From: Anaerotruncus colihominis
Lineage (GTDB): Bacteria; Bacillota; Clostridia; Oscillospirales; Ruminococcaceae
DNA length: 64,000 nt
Reading direction: 5' to 3'
Assembly (NCBI RefSeq): GCF_010206195.1
Contig: NZ_VIQT01000009.1
Span: 473,747-537,746, forward strand
Shown: one piece after another, positions 51,299-60,203 of the stretch
Layout: each line of letters begins with the position of its first letter
Numbering within the stretch: position 1 is the first letter of the stretch
Position numbers and translations under genes: made by a program
The notes under the pieces: generated by a model
The model's database searches: none
Told to the model about the DNA's origin: nothing
Seen by the model: the letters and a program-made list of their open reading frames with translations, nothing else

Positions 51299-52379
51299 TT
51301 ATAAAACGGCATATAATACCGTCTCATAGGTCAGGGACCCATAATGGCGCAGGTAAAGCTTATATTCCGGCACAAGGCTTTTGATAAATTCCGCTATCTC
51401 AACAAAATCCTCCGGCTTATGATAAACACAAATGGCCAGCAGGGGCTTGTTATCAGCAATGGTACGGCGCGCTCCATGAAGCGCCTTCAATTCAGCTCCC
51501 TCGACATCCATCTTGATAAACGAGACGCGTTCCTGTTTTATGATTTGGTCCAATGCCACCATCCGCGTTGGAACGCCATTTTGGCTGTCAAGATGGGAAT
51601 CTATCTGACCACATTCACTGAAATACAGCACTTCCTCCTTGTCCCACAGTCCGGCGGGGATCAATTCGATATTCTTTATGCTGTTTTCCTCGGCGATTTT
51701 TTGACAATTGATCATATTCAGCCGGTCAGGCTCAAACGCAATAATCTTATCATACAAGCCACCGGTGATTTCAATAAAGCGCAGATCCGTCCCACAGTCA
51801 AAGCACCCCGCATCGACAAAGGCGCCTCCTCCTGGGATCGGAAACTCAAAATACTGCTGTGGCACACCTGCGAGATGATCCTCCAGGAAATCCAAAATAT
51901 GATCCGCCGGAAATCCATCGCGCAGCAGCGCAGCTCGAATTTCCTGTTCATAAAGCGGCGTCGTAATCAGCACATAGTCGTCTTTATGCTCTCCCATCAG
52001 TTTCTGATGGGAGAGCACCGGCTTTTTGTGGAAAGCCGGCTTTTTGCTTTTCTTCGCTTCGATCGCAAAATCCATAAATCTCCACATGTTCGGGATCTTC
52101 GGAAAATCGTTGCAGATATTCAAGTCCTCTGGTTCCCGCTCCGTAAAAAATGATCTTACGACCTGCCTCAACGATTTGTCTGCATCGCTTTGAAAAGCCC
52201 TTGGCGTGCGCAAGGGTCTGTTGATCGTAATTTCCGGACGTTCCCGCCAGATGTACTACATCGTCAAACGAACGGGTGATATCATAGGTAAGCCGCGCCT
52301 TGAAAACCTCCTTGGACAAATCGTCCTGCAAAAGGCGATACGCCTTTTGCAGACGTGCAAACGCATGGGCCATTGACAT
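51299..52379 (-). pseudogene. FkbM-family methyltransferase, split by a one-base frameshift
   Basis: The minus strand carries two overlapping frames. The first (52379 to about 52031) reads MSMAHAFARLQKAYRLLQDD... to an FYGAGTRGLEYLQRF nucleotide-binding-type motif. The second continues to 51299 with the FkbM methyltransferase domain (GAFVDAGCFDCGTDLRF, IAFEPDRLN, SFIKMDVEGAELKAL). Removing one C from TTTCCAC near 52030 joins them into a 359-residue protein, and the total length minus one is a multiple of three. Two hairpins flank the junction. It may be a recent mutation, a sequencing error or recoding. It follows the LRR gene by 62 bases. Confidence 0.8.
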
Positions 52380-52441
52380 CAGTAAACAACCTTTCTTTTA
52401 TGAAAATCCTGCCTCGCAGGCGGCTTTCGCATAACGGAACG

Positions 52442-54370
52442 CTATGCAACAGGGTTCTCCTGTGTAAACGCAACCTCCAGATGCTCAAGACCTTCAAGTG
52501 GCGAAAGGTCTGTGATGTAATTGTCACTCACATCAAGATAGGTCAGACTGGCCATCCCTTCAACAAATGAAAGGTCGGTTAATTCGTTGCCGCCCGCGCT
52601 TAAATAGGTCAGATTGGAGAGCTGTCCGACAAACGGCATCATATCCTGTACGGTCAGATCATCATAATCGATGGAGGTAAAAAATCCATCGCTCCAGACA
52701 TCGACGTTTGCAACCAATTTCACCTCATCCATCGCAAGGCTGTGCAGATTGGTCAAATTTGCGATACCGCGGAAATCCCCGCCGATCGTGCATCCCGACA
52801 GATCCAGCAGCACCAAATTAGGCAGCGCATAGATATTTTCCGTTCCTCTCCACAGCTCCACACGGTTCAGCGTGAGTGCACGCAGATTTGTCATGGAGGG
52901 TAAAAATGTCAAACCGGAGTTCCCGATTGCATAGCCCGTGCCGCTCAAGCTCCAAACATTCGGAAGGGCGCCCAAAACGGAATAATCACCCTGGCAGTAG
53001 TAAAGCCCTATCTCCTCAAGCGAGACTGCGCCTGTAAGCGCTGACAAATCGTCAGCATTCAAAAGATTGAGTACGCGCAGATTCGGCAAATCCGACAGGC
53101 TGGGAATTGACTTCAGTTCGTCCGCGTCAAGCGTCAGTTCCTCAAGCATTGTGCAGCCGGACAATTCCGGAAGCTCGAGCAGCGCGTTGTTATCGCACGA
53201 TGTAAACGACTTTAGCCCGGTCATACCGGACAAAAACTGCATCCGTTTGATCTCACTGTCCTCAATGGAAAGATGTTCAAGCTGCGGCATATTGTGCAGC
53301 GCCGAAAAATCCAGCTCCTCCTGATCTTCGATTGATAACGCGCGCAGGCTGTCCATTCCCGTGAGAAAATCAAGATTATAGAGGTATTCGTTGTAATTTA
53401 ACTCCAATTCCTCCAAACCATCCAGGGCGGAAAGCGCGCTGAAATCGGAGATATCCGTGCTGTACAGGCCGAGCTTGCGCAGATGAAGCTGTTCGACGCC
53501 GTCAAGCGATTCGATGCTTCCATCCAGTGTCAGCTCGCTCAGATTGGGCATTCTGCTGAATACGGAAAAATCAGCAAATTCATAAGCCTGCCCCAGCGTC
53601 AACCGCTCCAGGTTAGGCAGCTGCATCACTTCAGACGGCTCGTAGGAAGCGCCGTCAATCATCAGATCCTTTAGCCCCTGGAACATCTGAAGTTCTCCAA
53701 CGGATATCCAATCCGTTATGTCCTTCTCAAGCTGGAACCAACTGTATGTAGACGCATATACCTCCCCAGGATTGAAGCTGTGCGCATCCTGTGCAGGTTC
53801 AACCAGACTCAGGCCGATCAATATGCGTTCATTGCGGATTGTCCAATCGTCCGTAAAGGGATTGAGCAGCTCATTTGTTACACGCAGCCCGCGAATCCGG
53901 CCAAGCTCATCAAAGGATATTTCGTCTGCCGGCTTGTTAAAAAACATCGAGACAGCTTGTGACAGGACCGGATCGGTCAGCCCGCCATTTTTCTCGTATT
54001 CGGCGCGTAATTGCTCTAACCTGCCCTGCGCCGTCTGCTCGTGTTTTGGCGTTTGCGTCCACGGCGCTTCGATTTCAGACGCGCCCGAACCGGAAGCGCC
54101 AAGCATTTCCTGAAAGCCGATGCGTATGATGAGCATCAACCCAAGCAGGACCACAACAACGATGAATACAATCAGGCCGACCGCCACGCCGCTGCGCGGC
54201 GGCGGGACAGGACGCGCGTCTGAATTGCCGCCGGGGCGGGGCTGTGGACTGGATTCAGAGTGTGTCCGTGATGAGGATGCCCCACTGTACAGCACACAGC
54301 CGCAGCGCGTGCAAAATTCGTCACGGTCCGTATCATTACGTTTTCCACAATTTGGACATTTTATTTTCAT
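52442..54370 (-). CDS. Zinc-ribbon, membrane-anchored leucine-rich-repeat protein
   Basis: This 642-residue protein has an N-terminal zinc ribbon (C5, C8, C20, C23), a Ser/Pro linker, one membrane segment (about 62-84) and a long extracytoplasmic part. From about residue 215 this is made of leucine-rich repeats of roughly 22 residues (for example LPNLERLTLGQA, MPNLSELTLDGS, MASLTYLDVSDN). Topology suggests a cytoplasmic metal-binding head and an exported LRR arm, probably for protein binding. It sits between asparaginase and the FkbM gene on one strand. Confidence 0.85.
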   Translation of the reverse strand: MKIKCPNCGKRNDTDRDEFCTRCGCVLYSGASSSRTHSESSPQPRPGGNSDARPVPPPRSGVAVGLIVFIVVVVLLGLMLIIRIGFQEMLGASGSGASEIEAPWTQTPKHEQTAQGRLEQLRAEYEKNGGLTDPVLSQAVSMFFNKPADEISFDELGRIRGLRVTNELLNPFTDDWTIRNERILIGLSLVEPAQDAHSFNPGEVYASTYSWFQLEKDITDWISVGELQMFQGLKDLMIDGASYEPSEVMQLPNLERLTLGQAYEFADFSVFSRMPNLSELTLDGSIESLDGVEQLHLRKLGLYSTDISDFSALSALDGLEELELNYNEYLYNLDFLTGMDSLRALSIEDQEELDFSALHNMPQLEHLSIEDSEIKRMQFLSGMTGLKSFTSCDNNALLELPELSGCTMLEELTLDADELKSIPSLSDLPNLRVLNLLNADDLSALTGAVSLEEIGLYYCQGDYSVLGALPNVWSLSGTGYAIGNSGLTFLPSMTNLRALTLNRVELWRGTENIYALPNLVLLDLSGCTIGGDFRGIANLTNLHSLAMDEVKLVANVDVWSDGFFTSIDYDDLTVQDMMPFVGQLSNLTYLSAGGNELTDLSFVEGMASLTYLDVSDNYITDLSPLEGLEHLEVAFTQENPVA

Positions 54371-54393
54371 CTCGATACCCCTTCCCCAAAACT

Positions 54394-55383
54394 TTATAAG
54401 GTAATCTCTCCGGCATAATCGGTTTCAAAGATGCGGCGGACATCCTCCAGACAATCCGTTTGGCCGAGCGCCCACATCAGCTTTGTAACAGCAGATTCTG
54501 TTGTCATATCACGGCTTTCAATCACGCCTGTACCGAGAATTCTGCGCCCGGCTTCATAGATAGAAAAATCGCTCCCGTCATAGAGGCACTGGCTGCACGT
54601 TACGACCGCCACGCCGTTTTCAACAAGACGGCGCACCTGTGCGGAAAGATCGCGCCGGATATAATGCATCCCACCCGCTCCGAACGCCTCAATCACAACG
54701 CCGCGATATTTCAGCTCAAGCAGGCTGTCAAAAATTCGGGGATTCGTTCCAGGAATCAGCTTGAGCAAAAATACATCGTTGCACAGCGCGTCGCGCAGGC
54801 AAACCGGGGCGGATGGCCGGACACGCCGGTTATACAGCCGCACACCGTTTGAAAGTATCTCTCCACAGTCGGGGCTGTTGACGCTTTCAAACGCGTCAAA
54901 ACCCATTGTACGCACCTTGACAGCCCGGCATCCACCGATAATTTTATGATTGAAAGCAATATGCACACCGCACACACCGCTGTCAATCGCGGCGAGCGCC
55001 GTCTCCAGATTGGACCGGGCGTCCGACAACGGCATCCCAATCGGAATTTGTGAGCCTGTCAAAATAACGCCTTTATTCAGATTTTGCAGCATAAACGACA
55101 GCATTGACGCTGTATATGCCATCGTATCCGTCCCATGCGTAATAACGACGCCATCGTATTCAGGCAGCGCATCGTATACGCTGCGCGCAATTTGCTGCCA
55201 TTCCTCCGCCTGAATATTCGAGCTGTCCAAGCTCATAAGCGCACGATAGGTCAAATTGTAATATACGCTCAATTCATCAAGTGTATGCAACAGCTCCGAC
55301 GGCGCAGGCTGCGGTTCCAGCCCATCTTGCCCTGCGCGCGAGGCGATGGTTCCGCCTGTGGCGAGCAGCAGAATTTTTTTCAT
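54394..55383 (-). CDS. ansA: L-asparaginase, type I (AnsA-like)
   Basis: This 329-residue enzyme hydrolyses asparagine to aspartate and ammonia. It has the N-terminal LLLATGGTIAS with the nucleophilic Thr, the THGTDTM motif with the second catalytic Thr-Asp pair, and the LTGSQIPIG block. No signal peptide is present, so it is cytoplasmic (type I). The start at 55383 has a GGAG site; the open frame running to 55641 is only the repeat array. The LRR gene follows after 23 bases. Confidence 0.93.
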   Translation of the reverse strand: MKKILLLATGGTIASRAGQDGLEPQPAPSELLHTLDELSVYYNLTYRALMSLDSSNIQAEEWQQIARSVYDALPEYDGVVITHGTDTMAYTASMLSFMLQNLNKGVILTGSQIPIGMPLSDARSNLETALAAIDSGVCGVHIAFNHKIIGGCRAVKVRTMGFDAFESVNSPDCGEILSNGVRLYNRRVRPSAPVCLRDALCNDVFLLKLIPGTNPRIFDSLLELKYRGVVIEAFGAGGMHYIRRDLSAQVRRLVENGVAVVTCSQCLYDGSDFSIYEAGRRILGTGVIESRDMTTESAVTKLMWALGQTDCLEDVRRIFETDYAGEITL

Positions 55384-55463
55384 TTGCGGTTCACTCCATT
55401 CGCGGCGACCATCCATAACGCGCGGATTCGATCCAGCCATGACATGATCGGCCCAGCCATAAG

Positions 55464-56042
55464 GCCGTATAATAACCGCTTTGCGGTTATTATACCATGT
55501 CCGCGAAGCGGCATGGTATAATTGCCCATCAAAAGGCGGTTGCCGCGTAAGCGGCGAGCCGTTGGGCATGGCCCGGTATAATAACCGCTTTGCGGTTATT
55601 ATTCCATGTCCGCGAAGCGGCATGGTATAATTGCCCATCAAAAGGCGGTTGCCGCGTAAGCGGCGAGCCGTTGGGCATGGCCCGGTATAATAACCGCTTT
55701 GCGGTTATTATTCCATGTCCGCGAAGCGGCATGGTATAATTGCCCATCAAAAGGCGGTTGCCGCGTAAGCGGCGAGCCGTTGGGCATGGCCCGGTATAAT
55801 AACCGCTTTGCGGTTATTATTCCATGTCCGCGAAGCGGCATGGTATAATTGCCCATCAAAAGGCGGTTGCCGCGTAAGCGGCGAGCCGTTGGGCATGGCC
55901 CGGTATAATAACCGCTTTGCGGTTATTATTCCATGTCCGCGAAGCGGCATGGTATAATTGCCCATCAAAAGGCGGTTGCCGCGTAAGCGGCGAGCCGTTG
56001 GGCATGGCCCGGTATAATAACCGCTCTGCGGTTATTATACCA
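55464..56042. repeat. Structured intergenic repeat array, arm type A, about 5.4 units
   Basis: GTATAATAACCGC starts at 55467, 55576, 55685, 55794, 55903 and 56012, exactly 109 bases apart. Each full unit contains a GGTATAATAACC...GGTTATTAT hairpin, a CCGC-GAA-GCGG hairpin and an arm closed by GCCCA/TGGGC with an inner GCCGC-GTAA-GCGGC stem. Four inner units share an A-to-T change in the GGTTATTATACC segment, so they arose by recent duplication. The open frames inside are by-products. Confidence 0.93.
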
Positions 56043-56293
56043 CAACGGCAATCTCTTTCAAACTTGTCTACCGCTTTGCGGCAGTTAAACCGGCAAAGCC
56101 GGTTTAGGCTGTGGCGCAACATGTGCAGTCCGCTGCCTTGCAGCGGTTGCCACCGTCCGGCGGCAACCAGCGTTACTGTTTGCCCTGCGCATATTATACC
56201 GTTCAAAAGCCAATTTTGCAACGGATTGGCAAATCGTTCAAAAAAAGTAGAAAAAAATTCATATGTTTATGAGGTATATTTAACAAATTGGCC
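56043..56293. other. Hairpin-rich stretch next to the repeat array
   Basis: No gene is seen. Several small palindromes lie here: AAACCGGC-AAA-GCCGGTTT (56087-56105), CCGCTGCCTTGCAGCGG (56130-56146) and GGTTGCC...GGCAACC (56145-56168). They resemble loose arms of the 109-bp family. An AT-rich promoter region for the alcohol dehydrogenase follows. Confidence 0.5.
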
Positions 56294-56322
56294 TTGATTT
56301 TTTGCTTTTTCAGTGGTATATT
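56294..56322 (+). promoter_or_regulatory. Sigma-70 type promoter of the alcohol dehydrogenase gene
   Basis: TTGATT (56294-56299) and TATATT (56317-56322) are 17 bases apart, giving a start of transcription near 56329. Confidence 0.75.
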
Positions 56323-56339
56323 ATAAATATCAAATTTGT

Positions 56340-56357
56340 TTGTTAAAAAACAAACAA
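56340..56357 (+). promoter_or_regulatory. Rex-like operator
   Basis: TTGTTAA-AAAA-CAAACAA lies just after the predicted transcription start. It matches the clostridial Rex pattern TTGTTAAnnnnTTAACAA at 12 of 14 positions. Rex represses alcohol dehydrogenases according to NADH/NAD ratio in many Clostridia. Confidence 0.45.
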
Positions 56358-56389
56358 TCCCATCAATTCATACAGGAGGTTTACATAGC

Positions 56390-57559
56390 ATGGCTCGTTT
56401 TACACTTCCCAGAGATCTCTACTATGGTGAACATGCAATCGATGAACTCAAAAATTTGAAAGGCTACAAAAAGGCCATCATTGTTACAGGCGGCAGCTCG
56501 ATGAAGCGCGGCGGGTTCCTCCAGCAAACGGAAGACGCCCTCCATGCAGCTGGCATGGAAACGATGCTGTTTGAGGGCGTCGAGCCGGACCCCTCGATTG
56601 AAACTGTATTCAAGGGCGCTAAGGCGATGCAGGATTTTGGTCCGGATGTCATCGTTGCCATCGGCGGCGGTTCGCCGATCGACGCCGCTAAAGCGATGTG
56701 GGTTTTCTATGAGCACCCCGAGAAAACTTTCGACGATATCAAAGATCCCTTCACGATGCCGCGCCTGCGCGAAAAAGCGATCTTCGTCGCCATCCCTTCG
56801 ACCTCTGGCACTGCTTCCGAGGTAACAGCTTTCTCCGTTATTACCGACTACTCCACCAATATCAAGTATCCTCTGGCTGATTTTGAAATCACGCCTGATA
56901 TCGCAATTCTTGATACCTCCATTCCGCAGACCATGCCGAAGAAGCTGACTGCGCACACCGGTATGGACGCCCTGACCCATGCGATTGAGGCTTATGTCGC
57001 TACGGCGCGTTCCTCCTTCTCCGATCCCCTGGCGCTCAAAGCGATTTCCGATATTTTCGACGATTTGGTCGATTCTTACAATGGTAATATGGAGGCGCGC
57101 GGCCGGATGCATATCGCCCAGTGCCTGGCTGGTATGGCTTTCTCAAACGCGCTGCTCGGTATTGCACACAGCCTGGCGCACAAGACAGGTGCCGTCTTTG
57201 ATATCCCGCACGGCTGCTGCAATGCGATTCTGCTTCCGTTTGTCATCCAGTACAATTCCCGCGCCTGCATGGAGCGCTATGCGCAGATCGCACGCGCCAT
57301 CGGCCTGCCGGGCAGCACGGATAAGCAGTTAACGGATTCTCTTGTCAATGCGGTTCGTGAGATGAATAAAAAGCTTGGAATTGCGCAAACTTATCGTGAG
57401 AACGGTGCTACCGAGGAGCTTCTCAACGCCAACATTGATAAGATTTGTGAAAACGCGGTCAAAGACCCCTGCACCAGCTCCAATCCGCGTCCGATCGACG
57501 TCGAGAACATGAAAAAGGTTCTCCTTTGTGCCTTTAACGGCGATGACGTCACCTTCTGA
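56390..57559 (+). CDS. Iron-containing alcohol dehydrogenase
   Basis: This 389-residue group III (Fe-ADH) enzyme has an NAD-binding N-terminal half with AIGGGSPIDAAKA and a helical C-terminal half with the metal ligands in TGMDALTHAIEAY, HSLAHKTGAVFDIPHG. It reduces aldehydes or butanal-type substrates with NAD(P)H; the exact substrate is not clear. The start at 56390 has an AGGAGGT site. A strong promoter with a Rex-like operator precedes it and a terminator follows. Confidence 0.95.
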   Translation: MARFTLPRDLYYGEHAIDELKNLKGYKKAIIVTGGSSMKRGGFLQQTEDALHAAGMETMLFEGVEPDPSIETVFKGAKAMQDFGPDVIVAIGGGSPIDAAKAMWVFYEHPEKTFDDIKDPFTMPRLREKAIFVAIPSTSGTASEVTAFSVITDYSTNIKYPLADFEITPDIAILDTSIPQTMPKKLTAHTGMDALTHAIEAYVATARSSFSDPLALKAISDIFDDLVDSYNGNMEARGRMHIAQCLAGMAFSNALLGIAHSLAHKTGAVFDIPHGCCNAILLPFVIQYNSRACMERYAQIARAIGLPGSTDKQLTDSLVNAVREMNKKLGIAQTYRENGATEELLNANIDKICENAVKDPCTSSNPRPIDVENMKKVLLCAFNGDDVTF

Positions 57560-57597
57560 TTTTGCCTTCTCCTTTTCTTTCTCTCCATTTTTTCATC

Positions 57598-57627
57598 AAT
57601 CCCCGTCTGGATTTCCAGGCGGGGATT
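57598..57627 (+). terminator. Terminator after the alcohol dehydrogenase gene
   Basis: A 13-bp AATCCCCGTCTGG stem (with G-U pairs) and a four-base loop is followed by GCTGTATTTTCC. Confidence 0.7.
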
Positions 57628-57663
57628 GCTGTATTTTCCTTCTGTAGATAAAAAAGATGCACC

Positions 57664-57673
57664 TGGGTAAGCG
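57664..57673. repeat. Left copy of the 10-bp target site duplication
   Basis: TGGGTAAGCG directly abuts the left inverted repeat of the IS. The identical sequence abuts the right end at 59317-59326. Confidence 0.9.
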
Positions 57674-57827
57674 CAATGTCAATAACCTAACAAGCAAGAG
57701 CTAAGAATTATCGTAAAATAGAGGGAAAGCACTGATGAGGGCGCTAGATGGGTCAGGAAATGGGCATGATAAAGTGGCAGATCAAACATCTGCAAAAGGC
57801 ACGTAATATGAGAAATTCTTAAATAAA

Positions 57828-59147
57828 TTATGGCAACCTGTAAAGGAAGCTGACAGGATATTTAACCGTCGGATGTCGAGGCGATGCCCGGCCTGGGCGT
57901 ATAGGAGAAACAAATCTGGGAATGAGCGCCTCCAAATCAGTTGGAGCAACTCTTCCGAGAAAAAAGTTGCGGCAAATATGCGCGGCAGCAGAAAAGTTGG
58001 CCCTATAGGCATATTTGTTGCCGGATCGTTCAATGACTACGGACATGGAGATCAGCTCAGAGAAATTATACATGGTCAGGCGGGCAAATATCTCCTGAAG
58101 GATAAAGTCCGGCCTTTTGGCATGAAAGTGCGAGAGTCCAATGGTATATTTTAACTCGCGGAATGAAGTTTCGATCCCCCAGCGCATGGCATAGAGCTGC
58201 TTCAGTTCATCAGGAGGGAAATCAAGATTCGTCAGGACGGTCTCAAAGGATGAATCAGACAATTTGAAACGGACTACGCGAAACGAGATGATGTAAGGAG
58301 GAATGTCAAGCCCTTTTTTATTTTTCATGGGAAGATAATCAAACGTATAGTTGCGCAGCTGTTTGAACTCATTTTTGCTGCCAAGCAGGCCCTTGAATTT
58401 GTTCGTCTGCTTACGGGAAAGCGCAAGCCGGATCGGAACATCAAACTCGTCTTGGGCGGGAAGCTCTAACCCATTGACAATGCCGTTGCTGCTCCTGTCC
58501 TTGACTCGGATCAGGAATTTCCAACCTTTTTCCTGAATATGGGCAAGGACGTTATAGGACTCATAGCCTCTGTCAGCGATGATGATAGCAGGGTATGCGG
58601 CATTGGCTCTATCTACCATATCGCAGAGTGCGCGGCGCTCATCATACTGATGCCTGCCCTGAACAACAGCGTCCATGTAGATATGAGAGCAAAGGTCATA
58701 TAAGGCGTTCAGGTGTTGCAGGTTGCAGGGTTTCTGTCCGCCAGAGCCAGGGATAAACGACGCGGTATCGTCAGGATTTGTGGGGGTGTGCAGGTCGGAG
58801 CCATCAACAGCAAGGAGCCGGAAGCCCTTATAACGGTTTGAGGCTCGAGTGTTTTCAACAAACAAGTGGAAGATAGTTTCCAATGCCTCCGGCAAAAGAC
58901 GGCCGCGACGTTTTACAAAAGCCGGTTCGGATACCAGAGTTTTTGTGCAGCCAAAGTGTTCCATAAGCTCACAGGTGATACTGCTGCCTTTCAAGGACAG
59001 GATCAGAGTAATCAACTTTGCAAAGGGCAGCTTGACATTCCTGGTAAAATCTCTGCCTGGAGAACGCGCAAACAGCCATGAAACAGCGCTGACGGAACGG
59101 ATCGCACTATACAGAGTTTCTCGTATACAGATTGCTTTGCTTGACAT
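57828..59147 (-). CDS. IS4 family DDE transposase
   Basis: This 439-residue transposase has an RNase-H-like fold. The catalytic acids appear in LAVDGSD, IIADRGY and the YREK-type block YAMRWGIETSFRELK. Length is complete and no stop or shift interrupts it. The ATG at 59147 follows a GGGGG site. It occupies most of the IS bounded by 17-bp inverted repeats. Confidence 0.93.
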   Translation of the reverse strand: MSSKAICIRETLYSAIRSVSAVSWLFARSPGRDFTRNVKLPFAKLITLILSLKGSSITCELMEHFGCTKTLVSEPAFVKRRGRLLPEALETIFHLFVENTRASNRYKGFRLLAVDGSDLHTPTNPDDTASFIPGSGGQKPCNLQHLNALYDLCSHIYMDAVVQGRHQYDERRALCDMVDRANAAYPAIIIADRGYESYNVLAHIQEKGWKFLIRVKDRSSNGIVNGLELPAQDEFDVPIRLALSRKQTNKFKGLLGSKNEFKQLRNYTFDYLPMKNKKGLDIPPYIISFRVVRFKLSDSSFETVLTNLDFPPDELKQLYAMRWGIETSFRELKYTIGLSHFHAKRPDFILQEIFARLTMYNFSELISMSVVIERSGNKYAYRANFSAAAHICRNFFLGRVAPTDLEALIPRFVSPIRPGRASPRHPTVKYPVSFLYRLP

Positions 59148-59195
59148 AGGAGAACCCCCTTGTAATTGATGAGGCGCAACACCTTTCAATTACAA

Positions 59196-59227
59196 GGGTG
59201 CTTTTTCGCCGAGGCGAAAAAGCACCC
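59196..59227 (+). terminator. Inward terminator at the right end of the IS
   Basis: A perfect 15-bp GGGTGCTTTTTCGCC stem with a two-base loop is followed on the plus strand by ACAGTTTTTTCC. It lies between the IS end and the transposase start, where many IS elements carry structures that limit read-through from outside. Confidence 0.6.
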
Positions 59228-59316
59228 ACAGTTTTTTCCTTTTGTCAAGTGTTTTTGAACATTCCATTCATATTTTTATTCAGATATCCCTCCATGGGCT
59301 TAGGTTATTGACATTG

Positions 59317-59326
59317 TGGGTAAGCG
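59317..59326. repeat. Right copy of the 10-bp target site duplication
   Basis: TGGGTAAGCG is identical to 57664-57673 and directly follows the right inverted repeat. Confidence 0.9.
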
Positions 59327-59386
59327 TTGCAGCGCAAGGAATTCAGGCACATACTGCCAGCCTGCGGCGAATTGTGGCTTTAACGG

Positions 59387-59436
59387 AAAAGAGTCCGGCA
59401 GGGCGGGAACAAGTTCCCGCCCTGCCGGACTCTTTT
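59387..59436 (-). terminator. Large perfect palindrome, terminator of the phosphoesterase gene
   Basis: A 24-bp perfect stem (AAAAGAGTCCGGCAGGGCGGGAAC and its complement) with a two-base loop begins at the stop codon of the metallophosphoesterase gene. It would stop transcription in both directions. Confidence 0.85.
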
Positions 59437-60188
59437 CACAGTTTAAGTTTAATGATTTGTTCGTAGAGCATCACATATTTCTTTTCTATGACCATATCCT
59501 CGTGGTAGTGTCCGAAAAACCAGTATTTGAACCGGCACCGTTGGCGTACCTCATCAAAGAACTCTGTTAGGGCGTCCCTCTGATAAAGCCCGCCGCTGAA
59601 TATGTCCTGCACACTGGTGGGACAGCAGTGGGTGAGGATGTAGTCCACCTCCCAGCCCGCTCTGTCCAGACTGGCTCTGGTGGTCTGGTACTCATCCTCG
59701 CTGGGCAACTCATTCTTCCACCAGGACAGGTGGTTCACCCGGTACATCGCGCCCCTGGCGTCCAACTCCCTGCATTTCTTCTTAAACAGAGGATCGTCCG
59801 GCTCCAGGATGCCGTCCTGAATGTCATGGCTGCTGGCTCCGCCCATGGTGAAGAATCGTTTTCCGCCCAGGTCAAATATTTGGCCCCGTTCCAGCAGGAT
59901 CACCGAGGGACGGATTCGCCGGATGCTTCCGCCTCGCCACTCCGCCAGCGGATATTTCCGCAGGGCATCGTAGTTTTCGTGGTTCCCGGTCACAAAGGCC
60001 GTGGTGAAGGGCCGTCCCTCCAGCCAGTCCAGGCCCTCGTCATCCCGCTCATCGCCGTGCCACACACAGCCGAAGTCACCTGCCACCAGTACGAGGTCCT
60101 CTTTTGTAAGGCCCTCCTGCTCGTAGAAGATTTCCGGTTGGAAGCGCCGGAGATCTCCGTGGAGGTCTCCCGTGATGTAAATTTCCAT
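59436..60188 (-). CDS. Metallophosphoesterase family protein
   Basis: This 250-residue calcineurin-like phosphoesterase has the five metal motifs in order: GDLHGD (N-terminus), GDFG, GNHEN, THCCPTS and GHYHED. No signal peptide is present. Substrates could be nucleotides, phosphoproteins or nucleic acid ends. It lies 15 bases after a large serine recombinase gene and shares its high-GC character, so it is probably cargo of the integrated element. Confidence 0.92.
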   Translation of the reverse strand: MEIYITGDLHGDLRRFQPEIFYEQEGLTKEDLVLVAGDFGCVWHGDERDDEGLDWLEGRPFTTAFVTGNHENYDALRKYPLAEWRGGSIRRIRPSVILLERGQIFDLGGKRFFTMGGASSHDIQDGILEPDDPLFKKKCRELDARGAMYRVNHLSWWKNELPSEDEYQTTRASLDRAGWEVDYILTHCCPTSVQDIFSGGLYQRDALTEFFDEVRQRCRFKYWFFGHYHEDMVIEKKYVMLYEQIIKLKL

Positions 60189-60203
60189 GGTGTATTCTCC
60201 TGA

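Larger units (their letters stand above)
57674..59316 (-). mobile_element. IS4-type insertion sequence, 1,643 bp, intact
   Basis: Perfect 17-bp terminal inverted repeats (CAATGTCAATAACCTAA at 57674-57690 and its complement at 59300-59316) enclose one transposase gene. Ten-base direct repeats flank the ends. All features of a functional, recently inserted element are present. It stands between the alcohol dehydrogenase gene and the recombinase region. Confidence 0.95.

Noticed and set aside
55529-55968. Repeated 73-codon minus-strand frames, identical and 109 bases apart
   Set aside because: They are open frames created by the type A repeat array, with no ribosome sites and no protein-like conservation beyond the DNA repeat.
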